Assembly: GCA_029939085.1 (NCBI GenBank)
Contig: JAOZTQ010000119.1
Location: 1 to 5,066, forward strand
From: Candidatus Nanopelagicales bacterium
Lineage (GTDB): Bacteria > Actinomycetota > Actinomycetes > S36-B12 > GCA-2699445
Direction of reading: 5' to 3'
DNA length: 5,066 nucleotides
Numbering within the stretch: position 1 is the first letter of the stretch; each line of letters begins with the position of its first letter. Below the pieces are notes generated by a model. That model was not told the DNA's origin. It did no database searches and saw only the letters and a program-made list of their open reading frames with translations. Positions 1 through 5,066 of this stretch are shown here, one piece after another. The translations under genes were made by a program, and so were the position numbers.

Positions 1-1
1 A

Positions 2-892
2 ATCCTGTGGAGCGTGTGTTTTATCGCCAAGAGCTGTGCGTTGGAGGTGAGAACGACTCTGATCATCGGGATGCTCATCGTCGTCATATTTGTATTCGTT
101 CGGTTGAAGATAGAGACCGAGCCGATAACCGATTGGCGCGTTATGGCTTGTGGTGTGGGTCAGGGGTCGGCGGTCTTGTTGCGCGACGGGGCGGCATCCG
201 CAGTATTGGTGGACGTCGGCTCTAAGGACTCCGGTATCCAGCAATGCCTCAGTCAATCAGGTGTTGAGCACCTGACCTCGGTAGTTCTAACTCACTTTCA
301 CGAGGATCACTATGGAGGTCTGCCCGAAGTTGCTCAGTTCATTGGTATTTCACAAATCCTGATGCCGCCACCGATGCAGATGAACGATGGAAAAAGGCTG
401 GTGGACTCCGTCGCTAGGAAGCACGCCATTCCGATGGGAAATCTGACTGCCGGGCAAAAGTTAGAACTAAGTTCGGCGAAGGCGCAAGTAGTGTGGCCCA
501 ACTCTCGGTCAGTCGGGGCCGTCGGTGGCGATGATGAGAACAACTCCAGCATAGTTTTACGGGCGCAATGGTCTGATGGCTTCACGATCCTGACTACTGG
601 AGACATCGAGCCAGAAGCCCAGGCGCGGATCCAGTCCACCTACCCAACGCAATCACATGATGTAGTTGTTGTTCCTCATCATGGTTCGTCCAATCAAGAC
701 CCACGATTTGCCGAATGGGTCAATGGCAAACTGGCCATTGTTACAACTGGACCCAACACCTATGGTCACCCCGCGGACGATACAAAACAGGAATACGAAA
801 AATCAGGTGCAATCTGGTTACGTACTGACCAACTAGGCACCGTAGCGGTATCGGTTGGGGAGGGTCGGCTGCGTTTATCTCGGATTGGTTGA
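2..892 (+). CDS. comEC: ComEC/Rec2 DNA-uptake channel, C-terminal metallo-beta-lactamase-like domain (5' truncated by window edge)
   Basis: The reading frame is open from the first full codon of the window to the TGA at 890-892, with no stop upstream, so this is most likely the 3' part of a larger gene. ComEC forms the inner-membrane channel through which single-stranded DNA enters during natural transformation; its C-terminal MBL-fold domain is thought to act as a nuclease. Visible here are a strongly hydrophobic helix (about 53-100) followed by the MBL-like domain. The metal-site motifs are intact: THFHEDH (HFHEDH at 293-310), TTGDIE (TGDIE at 596-610), PHHGSS (HHGSS at 677-691) and YGHP (GHP at 764-772). 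The usual DVGQGD entry motif reads GVGQGS (152-169), losing both acidic residues. The GTG at 14 could start a short protein, but it would fall just before the last helix, which argues against a real start. Alternatively, ComEC may be split into separate channel and MBL proteins in this organism. The family call is strong; full length cannot be judged. Confidence 0.9.
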   Translation: MLWSVCFIAKSCALEVRTTLIIGMLIVVIFVFVRLKIETEPITDWRVMACGVGQGSAVLLRDGAASAVLVDVGSKDSGIQQCLSQSGVEHLTSVVLTHFHEDHYGGLPEVAQFIGISQILMPPPMQMNDGKRLVDSVARKHAIPMGNLTAGQKLELSSAKAQVVWPNSRSVGAVGGDDENNSSIVLRAQWSDGFTILTTGDIEPEAQARIQSTYPTQSHDVVVVPHHGSSNQDPRFAEWVNGKLAIVTTGPNTYGHPADDTKQEYEKSGAIWLRTDQLGTVAVSVGEGRLRLSRIG

Positions 893-921
893 GATGAGCA
901 GCCTAAGTGAGCGGGCAAAGT

Positions 922-970
922 GAATCGTTTGATTGCGCGTCCTGAGCCATCTGCGCTGATGAAACGAATC
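922..970. other. Long imperfect inverted repeat (hairpin) downstream of comEC
   Basis: Arms 922-939 and 952-970 can pair with 14 Watson-Crick pairs and two G-T wobbles. There are mismatches at 924/968 and 931/961, a bulged T at 957, and a 12-base loop (940-951). It lies 30 bases after the comEC stop and about 100 bases before the next gene start. It is followed by TCTTT rather than a clean T-run, so it could be a weak terminator, an mRNA-stabilising end, or a leader structure for the membrane-protein gene. The pairing is seen directly; the role is inferred. Confidence 0.45.
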
Positions 971-1068
971 TCTTTGCGGACTACGATGCCGTGCGTGGTC
1001 ACTTTCTTTCGATGTCGTCAGCCGCACAGGTTCGCTGGGGTTGCCACATCGACGCGAGAGGTGACGAC

Positions 1069-1740
1069 ATGGCTGACTTAGCGAAGTATCAATGGATTAC
1101 GGATCTCATTCTTCCGTCCTTGGCGATCATCATTATGTTCTGGCTTTACCTGGCCCGAAAATGCGACCTCGCTATATTTCTTGCCTTTTGGGCCGGGTGT
1201 CTAATCGGCGCCGTATGGGAGTTCACCTTTGATTTGTTGGGTGACTCCTTCACGGTCCACGAAGGTTGTCACTTTGTTGCCAACAACGAGGTCTGCCTTA
1301 CCGAGAATCCGTTACCCCGGTGGTACATCAGTCTGGCTCACACCATCGAGGACGGCGGAATCTTCATGATTGGGGTGGGTCTAGCCTGGTTGATTCTGGG
1401 ACGCAACAAACGGGAACACTTCACACGTTGGCATTGGGGTGAGTTTGGAATCATCTGGGCTTGGGGTGTTATCTCCAACTACCTTGTCGACTGGACCAGT
1501 GTCGGCAAAACGTTTCTCTTCATTCCCAGCGAATACAACCCGGCGTATTACGAGACTTCATTGTTCTCCGCCAATGGCGAAACTCTTCCCTACACAGTGG
1601 TGCCGGATGCGATTTGGTACGTCGCCACGATTCCCTTCTACCTCGTCTTATTGTGGCTCAAGCGTCGTTATGGCGGTAGGTATCGTGGTGGCGACGCAGT
1701 AAACGGTGTTGCACGAGAGAGCACACATTCTGCGGGTTAA
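1069..1740 (+). CDS. Unknown five-helix integral membrane protein
   Basis: I do not recognise the family of this 223-residue protein. ATG 1069 is chosen because GAGAGGTG lies just upstream at good spacing and the protein then opens with MADLAKYQ before the first helix. A GTG at 991 would add 26 residues of non-membrane, low-quality sequence. Five hydrophobic segments are visible, at about residues 10-29, 33-52, 91-110, 124-143 and 177-198. Positive charges cluster after helix 1 (ARK), after helix 3 (GRNKREHFTR) and at the C-terminus (LKRRYGGRYR), which predicts N-terminus outside and C-terminus inside. The outer loop between helices 2 and 3 holds two cysteines (C67, C76) that could form a disulfide. 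Acidic and polar residues sit at helix ends: WEFTFD (50-55), HTIEDGG (91-97) and NYLVDW (137-142). These might form a binding or catalytic site, but that is inference. It lies between comEC and holA, with gaps on both sides that suggest its own transcription unit. A weak -10-like TACGAT occurs at 982-987 with no clear -35. Confidence 0.8.
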   Translation: MADLAKYQWITDLILPSLAIIIMFWLYLARKCDLAIFLAFWAGCLIGAVWEFTFDLLGDSFTVHEGCHFVANNEVCLTENPLPRWYISLAHTIEDGGIFMIGVGLAWLILGRNKREHFTRWHWGEFGIIWAWGVISNYLVDWTSVGKTFLFIPSEYNPAYYETSLFSANGETLPYTVVPDAIWYVATIPFYLVLLWLKRRYGGRYRGGDAVNGVARESTHSAG

Positions 1741-1838
1741 CCGACGCCATCACTAGGACGATCTCTCTTTGGTGTTCAAGACGTTATTGAGGCGAGGCGC
1801 TGTCGACCCTGTTGATGAGTGCATGACACTATCGCTCT

Positions 1839-2849
1839 ATGGCAGCGAAGTCATCAAAGCCAACGGCGGTAGATCGCGTCGTTGTGGTGACAGGACCCGA
1901 GCAAGTCCTGGTTCAACGTGCTGCAGCACGCAGTTTGGAAGAAATCCAGAAAGCCAACCCGGACCGAGAAGTCAAGCGACTGGATTGTGCCCGTAAATCT
2001 GATAGCGGTATTGCGTTGGCGCAAGACATTGTGCAGTCGTCATCACCGAGTCTTTTCGGAGAGCCACCTATTTTGGTCGTTGATTCAGTAGAGCAGGCGG
2101 ATGAAGAGATAGTAGATGCGCTCAAGGCGGCTATCGCTGATGATCAGGCACCGCCACTGGTGCTCACTCACTTCGGCGGTCAACGCGGTCGTGGTGTGTT
2201 GAACGCTGCCGACAAGGCCGGTGGCGAAGTCATCAAGTGTGATCGACCGTCTGAGCGAGATATTCGTGACCTGTTGCGGCAGGAAGCTAAAGCTGCAGGA
2301 GGCCGCATCAGCGACCGAGCCGAACATTGGCTGATTGATGCATTAGGGACTGATTCGGTGGCTCTGCTCCTCGGTGCAGTGCGACAGGCTGTTGCGGACA
2401 GCCCCGATGGCAAAGTTGATGTCGACCAGGTGCAACATATGCTGCCGACCCAGACTAGATCTTCAGCCTTTCAACTGGCCGACCGAGTCTGGGCTGGCGA
2501 CGGAGCTGAGGCGACCCGATTGCTTCGGTTAATGGCCCAGCGAGAGCGGGGAGTAGCGGTCTCGGTTGTCGCTGCGTTATCGCATGGGCTTCGCATGATG
2601 GCGTTAGCCGGTATGGCGAAAGGCAACCCAGGACCTCACATACGCCCGTGGCAAGCTAAGCGAGCCCGGGAAAATGCCCGTACTTGGGGGGCGACCGGAG
2701 AGCGCGTAGCGCGGTTAGCAGTTCGTCTGCCGATTCTTGACGTGCAAATGAAAGGCAGTCTGGAAGGGGCGACGGCTCTGGATGACGAACAAAAAATGGC
2801 CATTTTGGAACAGGAAATCGAGCGGCTGGCTCGACTGGCCGAAAACTAA
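1839..2849 (+). CDS. holA: DNA polymerase III delta subunit (clamp loader)
   Basis: The delta subunit opens the beta sliding clamp as part of the clamp-loader complex (delta, delta', tau/gamma) during chromosome replication in the cytoplasm. The 336-residue length is normal for the family. The N-terminal part shows the degenerate AAA+ fold: a first strand ending in VTGPE (17-21) where an ATPase would have a Walker A, consistent with delta not binding ATP; SLFGEPPILVVDSVE (71-85); and LVLTHFGGQRGRG (107-119). The helical middle and C-terminal collar domains show FQLADRVWAGD (211-221), a PWQAKRARENARTW segment (270-283) and LDVQMKG (300-306), the family's usual end pattern. ATG 1839 is the first possible start, because a TGA lies in frame at 1824-1826. 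No Shine-Dalgarno sequence is visible in the preceding 20 bases. CACTAT at 1827-1832 would place transcription start at or near the ATG, so a leaderless mRNA is possible. The gene converges on rpsT, 13 bases between stops. No frame break is seen. Confidence 0.95.
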   Translation: MAAKSSKPTAVDRVVVVTGPEQVLVQRAAARSLEEIQKANPDREVKRLDCARKSDSGIALAQDIVQSSSPSLFGEPPILVVDSVEQADEEIVDALKAAIADDQAPPLVLTHFGGQRGRGVLNAADKAGGEVIKCDRPSERDIRDLLRQEAKAAGGRISDRAEHWLIDALGTDSVALLLGAVRQAVADSPDGKVDVDQVQHMLPTQTRSSAFQLADRVWAGDGAEATRLLRLMAQRERGVAVSVVAALSHGLRMMALAGMAKGNPGPHIRPWQAKRARENARTWGATGERVARLAVRLPILDVQMKGSLEGATALDDEQKMAILEQEIERLARLAEN

Positions 2850-2874
2850 GCAGACTAATGGTCTAGCTGAGTTT
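2843..2874. terminator. Bidirectional hairpin terminator between holA and rpsT
   Basis: Arms 2843-2855 and 2861-2874 pair with 12 Watson-Crick pairs, one A/G mismatch (2848/2869), one bulged A (2865) and a five-base loop (2856-2860). Read from either strand the stem ends in a short T-run (TTT on plus, TTTT on minus), as expected for an intrinsic terminator serving two convergent genes. The holA TAA (2847-2849) and the rpsT TAG (2863-2865, minus strand) both lie inside the structure. The stem is only moderately GC-rich, so its strength is uncertain. Confidence 0.55.
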
Positions 2875-3126
2875 GGCTACCTCTGCAAAGATCGCGGACT
2901 TGCGGTTCGCAGCCTGGCGTTTGTGGATGACACCCTTGCTGGCGGCACGGTCGAGATCACGACCGACGATCCGGGCTTTTTCCTTTGCGCTCTCGGTATC
3001 ACCGGCCGCGACAGCTTCATGGAAGTGACGGATTGACGTCTTGAGTGCTGACTTGGTGGACTTGTTGCGAAGCCGAGCTTTCTCGTTGCTTCGGTTCCTC
3101 TTGATTTGTGACTTGATGTTCGCCAT
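2863..3126 (-). CDS. rpsT: 30S ribosomal protein S20
   Basis: S20 is a primary 16S rRNA-binding protein of the small subunit body, needed for 30S assembly. The 87-residue product has the normal length. It begins MANIKSQIKRNRSNEKARLRN, contains the conserved AAGDTESA segment around residues 40-47, and ends with SKGVIHKRQAANRKSAI followed by EVAKLS, all close to the family pattern. It is rich in Lys and Arg, as expected for a three-helix rRNA-binding bundle. The start is supported by GAGGG on the minus strand (3140-3136), nine bases before the ATG complement at 3124-3126. It is transcribed towards holA and away from lepA, an arrangement common in Actinomycetota. A possible -10 (TATTCT, minus strand, 3216-3211) would give a leader of about 75-80 bases. 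S20 synthesis is autoregulated in some bacteria, but nothing here shows that directly. Confidence 0.97.
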   Translation of the reverse strand: MANIKSQIKRNRSNEKARLRNKSTKSALKTSIRHFHEAVAAGDTESAKEKARIVGRDLDRAASKGVIHKRQAANRKSAIFAEVAKLS

Positions 3127-3209
3127 AGTGCGACGCCCTCACCGCTTCTCGTTAGTGGACAGTTTGAGTCTGTGGGAGCCGCGGAAACCGATTCCGAGGC
3201 AACGCCCCC

Positions 3210-3215
3210 TAGAAT
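3210..3215 (+). promoter_or_regulatory. Probable -10 element of the lepA promoter
   Basis: TAGAAT matches five of six bases of the TATAAT consensus and is of a form common in actinobacterial housekeeping promoters. Transcription would begin near 3222, giving a leader of about 35 bases to the ATG at 3257. No convincing -35 hexamer is visible at 16-19 bases upstream, which is not unusual for this phylum. Confidence 0.5.
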
Positions 3216-3216
3216 A
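3211..3216 (-). promoter_or_regulatory. Possible -10 element of the rpsT promoter, overlapping the lepA -10
   Basis: Read on the minus strand, TATTCT fits the TANNNT pattern within the near-palindrome CTAGAATAG. Transcription would start near 3204 and run about 78 bases to the rpsT start. A -35 is not clear: TTGGTG lies 19 bases upstream on the minus strand, slightly far. This is weaker than the plus-strand call, and a start nearer rpsT is possible. Confidence 0.3.
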
Positions 3217-3256
3217 GCGGTGTATTACCCCAATCCACCAAATCCTGGTGCGCCTC

Positions 3257-5066
3257 ATGGAGCCGAACACAGTGACAGAACCTCTACCCGGAGCCACGCC
3301 ACCCGGTGTAATTCGCAATTTCTGCATCATTGCGCACATCGATCACGGCAAATCGACGCTGGCAGATCGAATGCTCCAGGCTACGGATCTTGTGGCAGAT
3401 CGAGATATGCGTTCTCAATATCTGGATCGCATGGATATCGAACGCGAGCGTGGCATCACGATTAAGAGTCAGGCGGTGCGGTTACCGTTCCAAGCCGATG
3501 ATGGTGTCCGCTATGTGCTCAACTTGATTGATACGCCTGGTCATGTGGATTTCAGCTATGAAGTGTCTCGTTCGCTGGCCGCTTGCGAGGGAGCCGTCCT
3601 ACTCGTTGACGCAGCACAAGGCATCGAAGCCCAAACGCTGGCGAACCTCTATCTTGCGTTGGAAAACGATCTGCAAGTGATTCCAGTACTGAACAAGATC
3701 GATCTCCCGGCGGCCCAACCAGACAAATATGCCGCGGAAATTGCGCACATCATCGGTTGTGACGTTGACGATGTTCTTCGAGTATCAGCCAAGACCGGTG
3801 AGGGAGTGACTGAGCTGCTGGAAACTATCGTGCGTGATGTTCCGGCACCCATGGGGGACAGTGATGCTCCGGCGCGAGCGCTGATCTTTGACTCGGTGTA
3901 CGACACGTATCGGGGTGTGGTCACCTACGTTCGTATGGTTGACGGTGCACTGTCACATCGAGACAAGATCCTGATGATGTCGACGCAGACGACTCACGAG
4001 TTATTGGAAGTCGGTGTGATCTCTCCGGAGCCGACGGCCGCGCCCGGGCTTGGCGCTGGTGAAGTGGGCTATCTGATCACTGGTGTGAAGGATGTCCGGC
4101 AAAGCCGGGTTGGCGACACCGTTACAACGAGCAGTGCCGGGGCGGAAGAATCGCTGAGCGGTTATCGAGATCCACGCCCTATGGTTTACTCCGGGCTGTT
4201 TCCGATTGATGGCTCTGACTATCCGGGCTTACGCGATGCCTTGGACAAACTAAAGCTCAACGATGCGGCGCTCGTTTACGAACCGGAGACGTCGGCCGCG
4301 CTGGGATTTGGATTTCGTTGCGGATTTCTGGGATTACTGCATCTAGAGATTGTGCGGGAACGACTCGAGCGAGAGTTTGGTCTGGACCTTATTTCTACTG
4401 CTCCCAGCGTCGTCTACTCGGTTCTCATGGAAGACGGGGTCCATCACGTGGTTACGAACCCCAGTGAATTCCCTACCGGCAAAGTGGCTGAGGTGACCGA
4501 GCCGGTGGTTAAGGCGACGGTGATTGCCCCCGCTGACTTTGTCGGAACGGTTATGGAGTTGTGTCAATCGCGCCGTGGCTCGCTTTTGGGCATGGACTAT
4601 CTTTCGACCGATCGCGTCGAGCTGCGTTATTCATTGCCTCTAGCAGAAATCGTCTTCGACTTCTTCGATGCGCTCAAATCGCGAACTAAAGGCTATGCGT
4701 CGCTAGATTACGAACCAGATGGCGAGCAAGCCGCCGACCTGGTGAAAGTCGATATCCTCCTGCATGGTGATCCGGTCGACGCGTTCAGCGCCATCGTTCA
4801 TCGCGACAGTGCCTATTCCTATGGTGTGGCGATGGCGGGCCGGCTACGCGAGCTAATTCCGCGTCAGCAGTTCGAGGTGCCTATTCAAGCTGCTATCGGA
4901 TCGCGCGTTATCGCACGAGAAACCATTCGCGCTATGCGAAAGGATGTTCTGGCGAAGTGCTACGGCGGCGATATCTCCAGAAAACGCAAATTGCTAGAGA
5001 AGCAAAAAGAGGGCAAAAAGCGAATGAAAATGGTGGGGCGAGTCGAAGTTCCGCAAGAGGCCTTCA
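3257..5066 (+). CDS. lepA: Elongation factor 4 (LepA), ribosome-associated GTPase (3' truncated by window edge)
   Basis: LepA/EF4 is a translational GTPase that binds the ribosome; back-translocation and a role in 30S assembly or initiation have been proposed. All GTPase motifs are intact: AHIDHGKST (G1, 3332-3358), RGIT (G2, 3449-3460), DTPGHVDF (G3, 3530-3553, with the catalytic His at 3542), NKID (G4, 3692-3703) and SAKTG (G5, 3785-3799). Domain II (ARALIFDSVYDTYRGVV) and the EF-G-like domains follow, including LGFGFRCGFLGLLHLEI at about residues 349-365. The LepA-specific C-terminal domain includes AKCYGGDISRKRK (566-578) and KEGKKRMK. The frame stays open to the window end at PQEAF, so about ten residues and the stop are missing. 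ATG 3257 is used as the start; GTG 3272 is a real alternative because GGAG (3259-3262) lies nine bases before it, giving MTEPLPGATPPGVIRNF. Both fall after an in-frame TAG at 3215-3217. lepA is divergent from rpsT. Confidence 0.97.
   Translation, partial: MEPNTVTEPLPGATPPGVIRNFCIIAHIDHGKSTLADRMLQATDLVADRDMRSQYLDRMDIERERGITIKSQAVRLPFQADDGVRYVLNLIDTPGHVDFSYEVSRSLAACEGAVLLVDAAQGIEAQTLANLYLALENDLQVIPVLNKIDLPAAQPDKYAAEIAHIIGCDVDDVLRVSAKTGEGVTELLETIVRDVPAPMGDSDAPARALIFDSVYDTYRGVVTYVRMVDGALSHRDKILMMSTQTTHELLEVGVISPEPTAAPGLGAGEVGYLITGVKDVRQSRVGDTVTTSSAGAEESLSGYRDPRPMVYSGLFPIDGSDYPGLRDALDKLKLNDAALVYEPETSAALGFGFRCGFLGLLHLEIVRERLEREFGLDLISTAPSVVYSVLMEDGVHHVVTNPSEFPTGKVAEVTEPVVKATVIAPADFVGTVMELCQSRRGSLLGMDYLSTDRVELRYSLPLAEIVFDFFDALKSRTKGYASLDYEPDGEQAADLVKVDILLHGDPVDAFSAIVHRDSAYSYGVAMAGRLRELIPRQQFEVPIQAAIGSRVIARETIRAMRKDVLAKCYGGDISRKRKLLEKQKEGKKRMKMVGRVEVPQEAF

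Noticed and set aside
334..639. 101-codon open frame on the minus strand inside comEC
   Set aside because: It lies wholly antisense to a conserved metallo-beta-lactamase-like domain and shows no recognisable protein features; a shadow frame.
766..1002. 78-codon minus-strand open frame covering the comEC end and the following gap
   Set aside because: It overlaps the conserved end of comEC and the hairpin at 922-970, with no protein-like pattern or good start context.
991..1068. N-terminal extension of the membrane protein from GTG 991 (26 extra residues)
   Set aside because: It has no Shine-Dalgarno support and a composition unlike the rest of the protein. ATG 1069 has GAGAGGTG at good spacing and leads directly into helix 1.
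1735..1742. GGTTAACC palindrome at the stop of the membrane-protein gene
   Set aside because: Eight bases with no loop and no T-run; too short to call a terminator or operator.
1845..2236. 13-base direct repeat GCGAAGTCATCAA at 1845-1857 and 2224-2236
   Set aside because: The copies are read in different frames of holA and have no flanking similarity. One chance 13-mer repeat in 5 kb is not remarkable.
2782..3036. Plus-strand open frame across the holA end and rpsT
   Set aside because: It is out of frame with holA and antisense to rpsT, both confidently identified.
3182..3196. Five-base-pair hairpin CGGAA/TTCCG in the rpsT-lepA gap
   Set aside because: The short stem and five-base loop are easily expected by chance; no link to a known S20 or lepA leader element.
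3172..3465. Plus-strand open frame across the lepA promoter and start
   Set aside because: It overlaps the conserved LepA GTPase domain in another frame and has no family features.

Overview
The window carries four recognisable housekeeping or competence genes and one unrecognised membrane-protein gene. In order they are the 3' part of comEC (+), an unknown five-helix membrane protein (+), holA (+), rpsT (-) and a nearly complete lepA (+). The comEC, holA, convergent rpsT, divergent lepA layout is typical of Actinomycetota. The LepA and HolA sequences also have an actinobacterial flavour, for example the short N-terminal extension of LepA before IRNFCIIAHIDHGKST. Base composition looks moderate (mid-50s % GC by eye, not computed), lower than soil actinomycetes. 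That would suit an aquatic or uncultured actinobacterium, but the genus cannot be named from this sequence.

Region by region: positions 2-892 encode the last membrane helix and the metallo-beta-lactamase-like domain of the ComEC DNA-uptake channel; its N-terminal part lies off the left edge. A 176-base gap follows and contains a long imperfect hairpin (922-970). Positions 1069-1740 encode a 223-residue membrane protein with a clear N-out/C-in topology and no family I recognise. After a 98-base gap without a Shine-Dalgarno sequence comes holA (1839-2849), the delta subunit of the DNA polymerase III clamp loader. It converges on rpsT (2863-3126, minus strand; ribosomal protein S20). The two stop codons are 13 bases apart and both lie inside one hairpin that probably terminates transcription from both sides. 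rpsT and lepA are divergent. Their shared intergenic region holds a good -10 element for lepA (TAGAAT) that overlaps a possible -10 for rpsT on the other strand. lepA (EF4) runs off the right edge only about ten residues short of its usual end.

Functionally this is a conserved neighbourhood of translation (S20, EF4) and replication (delta subunit) next to DNA uptake (ComEC), rather than one pathway. I see no mobile element, CRISPR array, tRNA, rRNA or toxin-antitoxin pair, and no convincing new multi-gene system. The points most worth a second look are the unknown membrane protein between comEC and holA, the changed DVGQGD motif of ComEC, and the bidirectional hairpin that spans both stop codons.
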